DNA from: Brettanomyces bruxellensis
Lineage: Eukaryota; Ascomycota; Pichiomycetes; Pichiales; Pichiaceae
Reading direction: 5' to 3'
Assembly: GCF_011074885.1 (NCBI RefSeq)
Contig: NC_054690.1
Span: 2,361,001 to 2,425,000 of the forward strand
Length of the DNA stretch: 64,000 bases
Numbering within the stretch: the first letter of the stretch is position 1; every line of letters begins with the position of its first letter. This document shows, piece after piece, positions 9,330-21,024 of the stretch. The position numbers were made by a program, and so were the translations under genes. Below the pieces are notes generated by a model, which ran no database searches, was not told the DNA's origin, and saw only the letters and a list, made by a program, of their open reading frames with translations.

Positions 9330-12236
9330 TTAATTTAAACCCGTAGACTCGAATCTGCGAACTAGTTCGGCCTCCTTCTTTACCTCGCTTGGTGTATGTA
9401 GAACTTTCATTTCATTTCCACCGAGGGGTATCTCGTTAAATTCATCATTCTCTGCACCCACAAAACTACCAAAGTTATCATCTTCATCATTTTCGTCTTC
9501 ACCATTATCACTATCGATGTTCTTGTCATCATTAAAGAGATTTCTTTTCCTAGCTGACTTGTTAGAGTTGGCTCCAGATGACATTAAACTACTAGAATCG
9601 GTATTTTTTGAGGACGATTCTTCTGGTTGCATACCATCGTCCCTCTTCATGTTCTGAATTTGGCTGTTCTTTCCTGCTTTCGAAGCGTCATCCATTCTCT
9701 TTCTAACTTGAACTGCAACACGTCTTCCATCAGCCAAGAAATGAATAAACATACCCCTTATATTGTCGACCACACCAACATTCTCGTTGATTTTGTCATC
9801 CACATGAAACGATTTCCAAAATTGCGTCCTGAAGAATGATTCGTACGTTTCATCAGCTAGAATAACCATACGAAATGTTGAAGCCGTTATGTAGACTGGC
9901 CGTGATGGATCTAACGCTGCATTATGTCTTGCGTTCTCCTTTTTTATATTATCTGGAATATCGCCTAGATCTATCAACGGCTCTTCTGGATCATCAGCAG
10001 GCTGAGCATATTTAAATATCATTTGAAGGAAATTAGATCCTGATTTCAAATATCTCTCTGTTTGCTTGCCCTGCCATTTCTGCTGGTTGAACCTCACTTG
10101 GTCTGGAAGGATGATTTCATCTTCAGACACATCTAATCCTCTCTCTTTTAAAATCTCACGACGTTCAACAATTTTACGAGCAATTTCAGCTTCAATAGCT
10201 TCATTTGTAATATCATCAAATAGTTTTCCCTCCCTCCATGGAGCCGTAATAAATATTAAATCCTCTGCCAGTCCGATAATCCGTTCTCTTCCAATTTTGC
10301 CATCCTTCTTGTCATCATAAAGAGCAATGAAATTGGAAAGAGAATTCATAATATCCTTGTCCATTAGTTTGTCAATTCCAACAATTAACGTAGCAAGGCT
10401 CATGATTCCATCGCTCGACCAGTTTGCATACAAACGTCCTAAAAACTTCAACTTCTTGGAAGACTCATCATCAATATCCACCCAGTCTACCAATTGTGAC
10501 ATAAATATAACGAACGATTCAAAGTCCATATTACATGAGCTTTGATCAGGAGGATTCCCTTCTCCTCCCATTAAAACATGATAGTACCTGTCATAAACAT
10601 TAGAAATTTGCGTCTTTGTAAGATTGTGTGTTTTAGGTAGATTTCTTAATTCTGTACGCTTGATGAAGACTTCAATTCCTTGGAAAACCTCATTGCTAAA
10701 CTTTTCCCGTAATTGCTTAATGGTCTTATCATCGACCATGGAGAATTCTCTAAAGGCCACTTCCCAAAGATTATCAAATCTAGTGCGAACCCGGTCTTGC
10801 TTAAAAACGGAAACTTCAGGGTCACTCAAAGTAGTAAAATAGTCCTTAAAAATTGCAATGCACTCACCGTCCTCTTCACATTTTAACAAGCTTTCTCCAT
10901 TCACCCGAATAATAGCCAATGATATTTGAAAGAGAACTCTTGATCCATGTAGCAAAAGCATGTCCACAATTCTGAATGCATAAATAAGAGGCATGTTGCT
11001 GAGGAAAAATGAAAGAAACCATGGCAAAGTCACAATAGATAGTTGAATATCATGCTTTTTGAAATGAGTATCCAACAGTGGCAATGTTTTCGACACTAAA
11101 GAATCAAATACTTTTTGATCAAGCATCACACCATACATTGTTTTTGAATAATATCCGGGTATTATTTTGTCACAGAGAACATTCAAGCACCAAAAAGCTT
11201 GTTCTTCGGACATATAAATCAACAGAGCAGCAGCAACGATGTTCATTGCTTGGCAGTATCCCACATCAGGATTTTTCCATGAATAAGCAGAGAGTACCCT
11301 TCTTAGCCTGTTGATACCTTCGGCATTTTGGTATGCCGGGTATTCGGGTAACGACCGATTTAAGTCTTTCTCTATCTCCTCAATTGCCTGTGACATTTCA
11401 TCCACGTGGTCAGCCAATATCTTTTCATATTCATTTGCATGCAAATAACGAAGGTATATGGATCCGGAACAAGTTTCCCAAATTTCACCCCTCAATTTGT
11501 TCGGTAACCCGTAGCTGACCAATCGATAAAAAGTAACGTTGCGAACCAGAGCAAAGTTCCGACCGTTTTCCCGAAAAAAATCAAACCATCTCCTCATCTT
11601 GCGACGATCCTTCAGTTTTATTGTGTTTCCCGGAAACTTGAAACTCCATCCCAATCCTCCCGCAGGCGGTCCATTAACCTCAAGTGAATTGCATCTGTTC
11701 TTCGATAGTAAAAATTCTGAATAGAGTCCTTTCCGAAACTCTGAAATTGCATCCACGACTGAGAGATTCTTCCGTAATAAGCTCACAAGATGTTGTCCGA
11801 ATCTTTCACATTGTGACTTGATCCCAATGAATTTTATAGTAATTTCCAAGCCATTCATTGTCAAGAGTGCAATCGCAAAATCGTACGCCCTGTGGATTCG
11901 TTGAATACGTTTCACCATTGGTAGTTGAATCACAAATGAGCATGCTAATTCATTATATGTGTCCATAAATAAGAGATAATCTTGAGTGAGTGTGAGCTTC
12001 CCGTTGAAGGAGTTTTGAATATTCGGGGCTAAGCCTATTTCCTTCATATGTGATACCCTGTACCTAAGAAAGCTACTGGAGATAGATACTTCTACCATCG
12101 ACTCATTCACAATTGTTTCTGAGTCAGGAATTCGAAACTCCCGGCATAATATCTGATCCTTTGTAAGCTTCTTTTGGTTGTTTCCTGGGTCAAGTATCTG
12201 CTGTGCCTTATTGGCGATACCTTTAATAAAGTCCAT
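9330..12236 (-). CDS. MDR1: Rab GTPase-activating protein, GRAM-TBC-EF hand type
   Basis: Accelerates GTP hydrolysis on Rab/Ypt GTPases in membrane traffic. The 968 residues match the layout and size of S. cerevisiae Mdr1/Gyp2: a GRAM-like region at about 40-150, a TBC domain at about 240-460, and a C-terminal part with EF-hand-like character and an acidic end. The arginine finger lies in IEKDLNR (Arg294) and the glutamine finger in YCQAMN (Gln329). The family usually has Gly after that Gln; here it is Ala. It is convergent with the basic-protein gene and tandem with FMP27. The start at 12236 matches MDFIKGIANKAQ, a good N-terminus. Confidence 0.93.
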   Translation of the reverse strand: MDFIKGIANKAQQILDPGNNQKKLTKDQILCREFRIPDSETIVNESMVEVSISSSFLRYRVSHMKEIGLAPNIQNSFNGKLTLTQDYLLFMDTYNELACSFVIQLPMVKRIQRIHRAYDFAIALLTMNGLEITIKFIGIKSQCERFGQHLVSLLRKNLSVVDAISEFRKGLYSEFLLSKNRCNSLEVNGPPAGGLGWSFKFPGNTIKLKDRRKMRRWFDFFRENGRNFALVRNVTFYRLVSYGLPNKLRGEIWETCSGSIYLRYLHANEYEKILADHVDEMSQAIEEIEKDLNRSLPEYPAYQNAEGINRLRRVLSAYSWKNPDVGYCQAMNIVAAALLIYMSEEQAFWCLNVLCDKIIPGYYSKTMYGVMLDQKVFDSLVSKTLPLLDTHFKKHDIQLSIVTLPWFLSFFLSNMPLIYAFRIVDMLLLHGSRVLFQISLAIIRVNGESLLKCEEDGECIAIFKDYFTTLSDPEVSVFKQDRVRTRFDNLWEVAFREFSMVDDKTIKQLREKFSNEVFQGIEVFIKRTELRNLPKTHNLTKTQISNVYDRYYHVLMGGEGNPPDQSSCNMDFESFVIFMSQLVDWVDIDDESSKKLKFLGRLYANWSSDGIMSLATLIVGIDKLMDKDIMNSLSNFIALYDDKKDGKIGRERIIGLAEDLIFITAPWREGKLFDDITNEAIEAEIARKIVERREILKERGLDVSEDEIILPDQVRFNQQKWQGKQTERYLKSGSNFLQMIFKYAQPADDPEEPLIDLGDIPDNIKKENARHNAALDPSRPVYITASTFRMVILADETYESFFRTQFWKSFHVDDKINENVGVVDNIRGMFIHFLADGRRVAVQVRKRMDDASKAGKNSQIQNMKRDDGMQPEESSSKNTDSSSLMSSGANSNKSARKRNLFNDDKNIDSDNGEDENDEDDNFGSFVGAENDEFNEIPLGGNEMKVLHTPSEVKKEAELVRRFESTGLN

Positions 12237-12825
12237 TGAAGAATGTTTGCTGTCTAGTTGCTTAGAATAAACCCTAAATTAAGCTTTGTTTAAATATTTC
12301 CGATGTACTTGTTAAATCACACTAAAATACCGAACTTATTTAGGTGACCATCCAAGTTGGTGTTAATGCTGCTGTGAAGTATAATAATGCTATCTTCAAT
12401 CGCATTCCTCCATTGGTTGGTAAACTTTAAAAATTAGAAGAATTTGTGCTGCACGTTAATTTTCAGTCTAAAAATAATTATCGCGACCCCACGATGAGGC
12501 GCACTATTTGGCAACTGTTTTTTGTAGTAACTGGATTCGTAGTAGAATGCTATCCAACCGATGAATGTAGGTCTCTCGCAGAAGTCAAACTTTCCTTTTA
12601 TTAGAGCTTGTCAAATCGGCCATCAGGAAATATATACTTTTGTCTTTTTTGCATCTGAGCCACTATATTTCATGTTGGAAAGAAAACAAAGAACAGCATT
12701 TGGCACTCATCGTTTATATCTCCTAACAACTTGGCTATGTTTCAATAAGTAGAATACAAAGAATTTATTTTATAAATATTACACAAAGACAGTCATGTTT
12801 GAAAGAATAAAGATCCACAAGTACA
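12237..12825. other. Intergenic region between MDR1 and FMP27
   Basis: 589 bp holding the MDR1 promoter and the FMP27 3' region. Nothing else was recognised. Confidence 0.6.
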
Positions 12826-15800
12826 TCATAAAGTTGAGTGATGACTTCCCCTCGAAACAGAATGTCTAGACCGTATCTTTTTTAATCTTTCGACATTCGG
12901 CTCTAGTAAATCTGGGTCAAGAAATCTACTTTTGGCGGATGTGGTTCTGCTATTTCCGGCTGAACCGGAAGGCATCTTACTGTCATCAATTAGTGTGTCC
13001 GGATTCAGGGATGCAGCCGCAACCTCACTTTGGATTTTGTTATGCGAATCGTCATCATCACTCTTAAACTTGCTCTGAATGAATCTTGGAACATTTTTCA
13101 AGGCGATCTTTAATATCTTCACTCTCAATAAAGCCAAAAATTCTTCGTTGGAAATTAATGTATTTCCAAACTCAATTTTGGGAATATCAAGAATCATGTT
13201 CGACACATTAATAAGTCTGAGAGCACCTTTACCCTTAAATGTAAAAGATAGTTTCATAGGATTAATCATGATCACATTTCCCAACATATACAGGTTCGAT
13301 CTCCGTTCCATCTCAGCATAATTGTCATCTGTACGGAAGTTATCCTTAGCAACGGCCTTAGAATTCTCTTTTAGTGGCTTTTTCATATTCACACTGGCAG
13401 ATGATGTAGATCTCACCGAAGAGCGATTAAGAATCTTTCCCAGACTCCTGTGGACCTTCCCTGAGCCAATGAGAGATGAATTCGAGGTTCTTCCTGACGT
13501 CATAGAACTACTTGTCGACAGTACATCTGTGGAACTGTCAGAATCTTCTGTTTCAGTCGACATCGTCTCAAATAAATCATCCACAGCACCTTCATCGTCA
13601 CTGCTACTACTAATGATCGCGGCTGACTTGACTTTAACACAGCTGTTCGGAAAGACAAATTGATAGATTTCCTTTGCCAATCTGTAATCTATCTGTAGTC
13701 GGATCGGGGCAAAATCAATGGTTCGTTTTTGCATAATGGTGATACCGCCAACTGGAGGAAGTAAACTCCAATCAACAAAGCATAGCGGCTTCCCGCCCGT
13801 TTCAAGTCTTGAAATGACTGTTTTATACTTTGCTGCCGGATGGTTGTCTTTTGCAACAAAGTCAAAGATGCAGACCTGGTTCTGACTGGCTCCATCGGGT
13901 CTTTGCATAGTAGAATAAAAGCTGTCCACAGCAATCAAGTCAAGAAATGGCTTTCCATCATCAGTCAAAAGTTGAACCTCAACATTAAATGCAGTTAACA
14001 ATAATTGTCTCATATCATAAGAGTCATTATACCTGACAGATTTAATTTCTTGTAAGTACCCTGCAAGTGCATTCAAGTGTAAGAAGTCTCTTTCAAGCTC
14101 CACGTTAACTGCCGTGTTATTTTTTCTGTATGAATCCTCATCGGATATTCTCATTATTTCTTTACACCTCTCAAGTTGTCTTATTTCTTGCTGTAAGTTT
14201 TCAATGTATCGAGCAACCTGATTCAAGTCGCCAATATCTGAAAATTTGACCAATTTCTTTACAATCTGCTTCAGCTTCTGGCTTTCAGTTTTTTGATACT
14301 TGATGAGAGAAAGGGCACAATCCAATATTGCAGCATACTGTTTGCTATTGGCCCTCAATCTGACCATCGGAGCCGCAACTCTGATATTCTCTTTCAAAGC
14401 ATTGTTATCTTGTCCTGCAACGTATCCAATGTGAAGCTCATTTGGATTGTTCACCAACATTCCACATGTCAAGTTCCAGATGACTGTGGCATCTTTCAGG
14501 TTCTCTGAAGAATAATACATTTCAAACGGCAAACTTGGAGGCCAGATATTATCCGATGGTGAATATATTTGGTACTCGTTTTTTAATGCTTTCTGTCTCT
14601 CCAACACATAAAGATTCAACTCCGAAACAGTTAATCCCCACCGTGATTCTATTGGAACATCTGTATCAACGTATCCGGCAGAATACCCAGCCAATTCAAT
14701 TTCCACATTTCTGGCTACTATTTGATTTGCCATGGCTAGAAGACAAGCATTGTCTGTCCCACTAACTCGGAATTGTGGATAAATGAATTTCATTAAATAA
14801 GTATCTTCAGCCCTTCCATCCTCAATCATGCTTATATCATGAAGCATCTGGTCAAAGTGTTCAATTAAAACTGTAGATGATTGTAACTCGCTTTCGTATC
14901 CTTCTCCTTCAGGCATATTTTGCTTATCCATCTCTAGTTTGGTACTGAGATCTTCTGCCAACTTCACCGCCTTATGAGACAGACTGAATACTAACGAACG
15001 CCGATCGGTCACCCTATCAATGTAGTTTAGAAACAAATTCTTAGTTCTGGTATCCCAGACTGCTTCAATATTGTAGATAATGAACCGATTCTTATAAGTT
15101 GAAGGATGAATTGGAGAAATTGTACCTGTTGTTGCGATAGATTTCGCAACATAGGAGGAAGCAGAGGATATACACCTTGAAAGTTCTCTCTCTGCAGCAT
15201 CCTCTGTGTCTTTCTTATCCAAGTCCTTGAATCGAGGAAAGACCCCTTCCTTAAAGTTTCCTTTCAATTGAAGAATTTTGGCAAGTTTTTCCTCAAGCTG
15301 ATTAATTTGCAATTGGGTTGACTTAGACTTTGGCTCTTTTTCAAGAATTGACCTCTTAATGTCTAGAAGTTGACGTATTTGAGCTATTCTAGTATCGGCA
15401 ATCTTGGTTGGTTCCTGCGAAAAGTTTCTCTTGTCAATCTGGCAAGCATGGGTATGCATTTGCACTTCATCAAATGGATATTCAAAAGATGAGTTTCCAA
15501 GATCCCTTACATAATAAAATCTCGGTGTATGTGCCATCTTTATTGCCTTCCATTTTGGAATCTCCTCATAAACTGTTGGCGAATCTAGTTCAATGAAATC
15601 ATTATGATCATACCACTCATTAAAACACGAATCTTGTGACACTGTACTGTAAGATATACTTGAAACATCATCAAATGATGCATCACTACTTTCATTGTTT
15701 TGAAGTCCAATCTCCTTCGCAAGCATACCCGCAGGTGACGTCTCATTGAACTCGGAGTTTACAATTCTTAAATCAGTTCCTTCAAAATCCAGAATACCTT

Positions 15801-18800
15801 TAGTCATCCGAAGCGAAAGAGCTTGACCCATTTCCATCATATTTTTATCAAGTACCACTCTTCCCCTTTTACTTTGATGAATATCAACCAGCAACTTATC
15901 AATCAAGCATTTAAGTCCCGTAAATGACACTTTACTGTTGGCACGTAAATCAACAGCGTGTCGGTAAATATGTGCCAACTTGACAGCGCTTAAATCAATC
16001 TGATAACTAATAGAAAATAAGTGTTGTCCAAATTTAGGAGACTTCATCTTACAAGATATGAGCTCCTTATTCGAAAATAATTTTCCACCCTTTATAGGAA
16101 GTCCCAAACTTTCATGAAAGGTATTCCACCAACGGAAAAATCGGGAAAATGTTAATGGTGTTAAATGAGCAGAATTGTGTGTGTATGTTCCACCCTTGGA
16201 TTGAACAGTGACTGCCATGTGAATGTAATCACTTCTCCAGCCACTGTATGAATCATGTGTCTTTTTATCTTTTTCATTTTTAAATGTGATAGGATTCTTT
16301 AAGCGAACAAGATAATGGGGTTTGAATGCCTTTGTTCTTGGCGCAAAGCCCGGGTGTCTTGTAGTTTTAGTATCTAAGTTTCTTTCAAAAGAGAATCCTA
16401 GATTCCAAATGACCGGTTTGCTGCTAAGCTTTATCAATGTTTTCAAGACCGAGTATAAATCTCTTGCCTCACTTTGGAAAAGTAAAATGTCTGCGGTACT
16501 CGATAAATGGAAGCTAGGAATATCTATTTCAAATTTTCCGCTTTCAATTCTTAGAAACTCTTCCGGTTTACCAGTACTATTGATCTTGAGAACCGCATTC
16601 TCACTCCATCTGAAAAGAAATCCAGCAGCTTCTCCTAAATAATCGTATGGCGAAGAACCTGCTTTGATAAACAAATCAATTCCATTTTCGCAGTCAAATG
16701 TCCACTTTGTATGGAATAGAAGAGGAATCTTATCCCAAAATCCAATCGAAGGACTTCTATCGATTGGCGGTTTAGATAGAACATCAAAACTATTCATCAT
16801 GCATGTCAGAGCTGGTTGAATGGCGCTTGCCCAACAAATCACCGCAGGCCTTTTTGATTTCACATGTGTATTAAGTTTTGATATGAATTTAACGTTGGTC
16901 ATTGTCCTTGAAACATGGAATGCATAGAGATTATCTGTTTGATGAATATCGTTATATTGGGACACAAATGGAACAAAATTATATCTCATTTCGTCAGGCG
17001 TGTACATCTGTTCGGCAATTACCAGATCACCAGTAATGCGAATAGCATCGTATTTATCATGTTGGCCACCACCAAACGCCAATATTGGAAGTGGATAATC
17101 TTTCAACTGAATTTCAACCGACGACGAGTAAAGATCCAAATGAACAGGTAGCAAAATTCCATATTCGGTGTCTTTTGGTATCTGTCCACCAACTCCATAA
17201 AGGAAGTCCGGGTATTTGTCAAGACCAAATGATGGTTGATCAAGATTAAGCTCCAAATCCTTAATCGAAAGTGAAAAAAGCGGAGGAACATCACCTGTTA
17301 CCATGACAGGGTATTTATCCAAAAATTCTTTCCTCACACGAGGATCCGACGAATTCTCATTATCCTTCATAGATGAGGAATTTCTACTGTTGATCACTCT
17401 CAAAATCCACGATTCACTCAAATTAGAAAGTACACGGCTTTTTGGAATTTCGATATATTGATGATAATCTTTCAAGTAATTGTCATACTCATCATCCACA
17501 TTTTCACTGATCTCATTCACAAGATGAGATCTTTTGTCGGTCTTCAATTGAGTTCTTTTGTCGTTCTCCAAAACCGTAGTGGTTGTCTGTTTCTCTCCAT
17601 TCCTATTCAATTTATAATACTCCGGAACCTTCGCGCGACCGTTTTCAAATTTCAATGAAGTATATCTTTCTTCAAGTTTCCGTTCAATCTTTTCACGGTA
17701 TTTTTCGAACGCAGCCAGTTTTGCTAATCGTATCTTTTGCTCAACTGTGCCCATCAAGAGGCATTTGGTAAATTGTACCTCAAATGGATCGTCATGCATG
17801 CAGAACTTAAAAAGCTTTGATCTTATTCTCAATTTTGGAATTTTTGGAGGTTTGTCCACTTTCGAAGGCGGTATTATCGGAATTGAGAAAGTTTTATCGT
17901 TTGGATCAGTGAAAAGAATGTTTTTGAACATCAATTTAATCTGGTTGATTGCCTTATGAAATGCCCTAGCGTTGTCAAATGTCTGATAAAACACATATTC
18001 AAATGGGATTTCGAGCCTCGATGAGAAGAATGAGATATCAATGGGCTCAGCATTTCCGTAATTACTATATTTCACATTTCCATGTGTGAAAATCAGCATT
18101 GGACTCCAGTATTCAGTACTGTGAGGATTAACCGCATATACTCGAAATGCTCTGAACTCTGCAGTCGTGTTTGTAACAGAAAGAGAATCAAGTTCAATCG
18201 CTAAATCAATGTTAGATGGGAGTTTCAGTTTCATCATCAAAAAGTCTAGGCGTAACAACATCCTTGGAAGCTTACTCTTTTTCTTCTTCTTGTTAGTTTT
18301 CACACCCACGCTCATATTTTTGTTCTGTTCATGAATGAAAGCTTCCGTTAAAATCTTTGTGGCAAACATAACTGACCAAATCACTTCAATGGATATATCG
18401 CCATCGAGCTTTGGAATTCTTAACTCCAAAGAATTATTGCGTGTGTCATAACTACACTTGAAGTTATTGAATGAAAGAAAACGAGGAAAGAGTTGCTGTT
18501 TCCTTTCGTTGGTGAAATCACGGATTAGATAGAAACCAACACGTGAAATATAATAATCAAAAACGAAATCTTTTCCATTCGAATCAACATTAATATCAAA
18601 TCCAGTATCATGAACATGGAACGAATAGCCACGAACATATTTGTTCATGTCTGATTGTGAAACTCCATTGAAGTATGGAACAGGGTTCTCGAAGCATGCT
18701 GCAAACTTAATTTTGCCAAGATGGAACTTCAGATTTCTTATTACATTCGAGCGCAACTCTGTGTTGGTATTTTGTGATGACGAATTAGATGGTTTTACTG

Positions 18801-20580
18801 CTGGAAGATTTTTGTTGTTCATATCAAAATTCGACCTCAACGTTTTTACTATATGTGCCATTTTTTTGAACATATTAACGTCTTGAAACAAAACCTCTGT
18901 TTGATTGATCTCTATCTTCATTTCATCAAAGTAGAATGAATCTCTTCCAACAGAAACTGTTCCCAAAATGTCAAGCTTGTCTAATTCAATGATTTTAGTC
19001 ATCTTTTCTTTCCCCTCAACAATTCTTGCCTGAATGGTTCTGGAAACTAAAGTCATTGGCTTCATCATTGAGTAGTTTGTATCTGGTTCAAATAGAGTGG
19101 GCCCCTCACTAGCCAATGAATCCAACCGCAAATCATCCATTAAGAATTCAATCCCAAAATTATCGTTTAATAGAAGATCAAATGCAAAACTTAAAATCTG
19201 AAGCTTGATCCTAATCTTTCTGGCAAGTAGTATTATATTTGATCTTCGATAGTCTGGCATCATACCAATTTCTGAACTGGTCTTGGAGTATTTGTCATCC
19301 TCCGCAACCAATATATGTAAATCTTGTGGTCCATTCTTTGTTTCTTTGCCTGTGCTGTCCATTAGTAAAAAGTCATCCAACGATGCAGATATGTTAAAAT
19401 TTGTGATTGTGAAAAAGCTCCTAACAAGGAATGGATCTTCCTTTGAAATATGTTTGCCATAATCTTGCTCATTAATGTGACTAAAAGCAAAGATTGTTCT
19501 CCGAATATCAATTAAGCTTGCAAAATTTATGAAATTCATTTGAAGCTTTAATTTCGGGTACTTTTCTGGATTGACTGTAAGTGAAGCTATGCTGATTGCA
19601 ACTTTATGAAAATTTGTGGACAGCAATCTCTGCAATTCTGGGCATTTGCTATCAATACCGAAAAAGAACCCGTCTGATAAGTAATCGATCCCATTATACT
19701 TCATGAAAATCTTATCTGCAGAAACGGAGAGATTAGAAATTCTTGTGGCCTTCACAATGTCGATGAGATCATTCCTCTTCTCAGCATTTGAACTTTTAGA
19801 GACCTTAACATCAATTTTCTGACCCTTGTTTGTGCTTGCAAGCCGAATATCTGAAAGTAGTTTACTAAGCATATCAATATCCATGTCCAATCCGTTAATA
19901 TTGACAGAAATTGAAACGTTTTTAAAAGAAAGTTCCTGGCTGTTAAGTGGCGAGTCTAACTGAATATTAATTTTCAGGTCATTTAGAACAGAGTATTCAT
20001 TAACCGAAATCCCTGAAATTTCCAGTTGCGTTGATAATGTCACACACTTCCTTGAATCTTTTCCCGTATGTTTCACCCTTCCGACACAAAAAGAAAGCCC
20101 CTGCGTTTTCATTAAAGTGTCGCAGCTTCTTAGAGCAAAATTGTGCACAGATACTTCAATAGGAAGTAGCCAGTAGAAACGTGATAAAATTTGCAATATT
20201 CTCTGTATTTCTTTGGTTAAAGAGGTATGTGTTTGTGCATTTTCATTATTTGTCTTTTCCACCAATTGACCATGCTCTGTTTGTGAATTATCAGTGTGAT
20301 TAGACGTGGCATCATTTAAAGATAACACAATATTGGAAAGATTTAATTTCAATAAACTTCCACCAAATTTATTATTTTTATTCCAATTGAGAAGCCCGAA
20401 TGGATGCACTGTCAATGAAATAGAGCCCATCTTCAAGGTGAAGGAACTCTTGGAAACACGAATATACAGGAGTTGAAGCCATAGAATTCCTTTTACCGAG
20501 ATTCCCCGTCCTAAGGCAGCATTCACTAGCAATAAAAGTAGCGAGTATGCTGCTAGTAGCAGCAGGAAAAATTCAATCAT
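12826..20580 (-). CDS. FMP27: Bridge-like lipid transfer protein of the Fmp27/Hob (BLTP2) family
   Basis: A 2584-residue protein, within the range of S. cerevisiae Fmp27 and Ypr117w (about 2.5-2.6 thousand residues). Such proteins form a long hydrophobic groove that carries lipid between ER and plasma membrane or other organelles. An N-terminal hydrophobic anchor (residues 2-22) precedes the long repeating beta-groove region. The family hallmark GFWDKIPLLFHTKW lies near residue 1280 and a WPPSLPFE block near 2010. The C-terminal 250 residues are Ser-rich and basic. S. cerevisiae has two paralogues, and I cannot say whether this gene is orthologous to one or to their common ancestor. It is intact throughout. 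Confidence 0.95.
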   Translation of the reverse strand: MIEFFLLLLAAYSLLLLLVNAALGRGISVKGILWLQLLYIRVSKSSFTLKMGSISLTVHPFGLLNWNKNNKFGGSLLKLNLSNIVLSLNDATSNHTDNSQTEHGQLVEKTNNENAQTHTSLTKEIQRILQILSRFYWLLPIEVSVHNFALRSCDTLMKTQGLSFCVGRVKHTGKDSRKCVTLSTQLEISGISVNEYSVLNDLKINIQLDSPLNSQELSFKNVSISVNINGLDMDIDMLSKLLSDIRLASTNKGQKIDVKVSKSSNAEKRNDLIDIVKATRISNLSVSADKIFMKYNGIDYLSDGFFFGIDSKCPELQRLLSTNFHKVAISIASLTVNPEKYPKLKLQMNFINFASLIDIRRTIFAFSHINEQDYGKHISKEDPFLVRSFFTITNFNISASLDDFLLMDSTGKETKNGPQDLHILVAEDDKYSKTSSEIGMMPDYRRSNIILLARKIRIKLQILSFAFDLLLNDNFGIEFLMDDLRLDSLASEGPTLFEPDTNYSMMKPMTLVSRTIQARIVEGKEKMTKIIELDKLDILGTVSVGRDSFYFDEMKIEINQTEVLFQDVNMFKKMAHIVKTLRSNFDMNNKNLPAVKPSNSSSQNTNTELRSNVIRNLKFHLGKIKFAACFENPVPYFNGVSQSDMNKYVRGYSFHVHDTGFDINVDSNGKDFVFDYYISRVGFYLIRDFTNERKQQLFPRFLSFNNFKCSYDTRNNSLELRIPKLDGDISIEVIWSVMFATKILTEAFIHEQNKNMSVGVKTNKKKKKSKLPRMLLRLDFLMMKLKLPSNIDLAIELDSLSVTNTTAEFRAFRVYAVNPHSTEYWSPMLIFTHGNVKYSNYGNAEPIDISFFSSRLEIPFEYVFYQTFDNARAFHKAINQIKLMFKNILFTDPNDKTFSIPIIPPSKVDKPPKIPKLRIRSKLFKFCMHDDPFEVQFTKCLLMGTVEQKIRLAKLAAFEKYREKIERKLEERYTSLKFENGRAKVPEYYKLNRNGEKQTTTTVLENDKRTQLKTDKRSHLVNEISENVDDEYDNYLKDYHQYIEIPKSRVLSNLSESWILRVINSRNSSSMKDNENSSDPRVRKEFLDKYPVMVTGDVPPLFSLSIKDLELNLDQPSFGLDKYPDFLYGVGGQIPKDTEYGILLPVHLDLYSSSVEIQLKDYPLPILAFGGGQHDKYDAIRITGDLVIAEQMYTPDEMRYNFVPFVSQYNDIHQTDNLYAFHVSRTMTNVKFISKLNTHVKSKRPAVICWASAIQPALTCMMNSFDVLSKPPIDRSPSIGFWDKIPLLFHTKWTFDCENGIDLFIKAGSSPYDYLGEAAGFLFRWSENAVLKINSTGKPEEFLRIESGKFEIDIPSFHLSSTADILLFQSEARDLYSVLKTLIKLSSKPVIWNLGFSFERNLDTKTTRHPGFAPRTKAFKPHYLVRLKNPITFKNEKDKKTHDSYSGWRSDYIHMAVTVQSKGGTYTHNSAHLTPLTFSRFFRWWNTFHESLGLPIKGGKLFSNKELISCKMKSPKFGQHLFSISYQIDLSAVKLAHIYRHAVDLRANSKVSFTGLKCLIDKLLVDIHQSKRGRVVLDKNMMEMGQALSLRMTKGILDFEGTDLRIVNSEFNETSPAGMLAKEIGLQNNESSDASFDDVSSISYSTVSQDSCFNEWYDHNDFIELDSPTVYEEIPKWKAIKMAHTPRFYYVRDLGNSSFEYPFDEVQMHTHACQIDKRNFSQEPTKIADTRIAQIRQLLDIKRSILEKEPKSKSTQLQINQLEEKLAKILQLKGNFKEGVFPRFKDLDKKDTEDAAERELSRCISSASSYVAKSIATTGTISPIHPSTYKNRFIIYNIEAVWDTRTKNLFLNYIDRVTDRRSLVFSLSHKAVKLAEDLSTKLEMDKQNMPEGEGYESELQSSTVLIEHFDQMLHDISMIEDGRAEDTYLMKFIYPQFRVSGTDNACLLAMANQIVARNVEIELAGYSAGYVDTDVPIESRWGLTVSELNLYVLERQKALKNEYQIYSPSDNIWPPSLPFEMYYSSENLKDATVIWNLTCGMLVNNPNELHIGYVAGQDNNALKENIRVAAPMVRLRANSKQYAAILDCALSLIKYQKTESQKLKQIVKKLVKFSDIGDLNQVARYIENLQQEIRQLERCKEIMRISDEDSYRKNNTAVNVELERDFLHLNALAGYLQEIKSVRYNDSYDMRQLLLTAFNVEVQLLTDDGKPFLDLIAVDSFYSTMQRPDGASQNQVCIFDFVAKDNHPAAKYKTVISRLETGGKPLCFVDWSLLPPVGGITIMQKRTIDFAPIRLQIDYRLAKEIYQFVFPNSCVKVKSAAIISSSSDDEGAVDDLFETMSTETEDSDSSTDVLSTSSSMTSGRTSNSSLIGSGKVHRSLGKILNRSSVRSTSSASVNMKKPLKENSKAVAKDNFRTDDNYAEMERRSNLYMLGNVIMINPMKLSFTFKGKGALRLINVSNMILDIPKIEFGNTLISNEEFLALLRVKILKIALKNVPRFIQSKFKSDDDDSHNKIQSEVAAASLNPDTLIDDSKMPSGSAGNSRTTSAKSRFLDPDLLEPNVERLKKIRSRHSVSRGSHHSTL

Positions 20581-21024
20581 AGAGGTGCTGATGCCACTGA
20601 ATGGTCCAGGTGATTCCTTTCAACTGAAGTATGACGTTTGGTAATAATATCTTCTATGTTGTAGGTATGTTTACCCATAGACTGGAATTTTGGAATGTTT
20701 CTTGCCAGAACGGCACTAGCTGTAGCGCGGGGAAAAATTTAAAAATAACTGGGCAACAATAAAGTCCCGATTCCACATTTTGAGAATTGCTGTTAGTCTT
20801 GCCGACTAATTCCGAATAAACTTATTTTCCGGATAATTAGTGCGACTAATACAGTTTTCTTATTATTATACATTTTTTTGATCCCGGAACCGTTGAGATA
20901 TCGTAATCATCCTAAGTTTTCGTGGTTCTACATCCTTCAGCAGCTAAATTTTCTACATGCGACTTCATTCTCTCTTGTCAACAAATAAAATAGTATATGA
21001 TGTTTCTATTGGTACAAATGGTAA
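20581..21024. other. Intergenic region, FMP27 promoter and GPA2 3' end
   Basis: 444 bp, AT-rich. No gene or recognised site. Confidence 0.6.
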
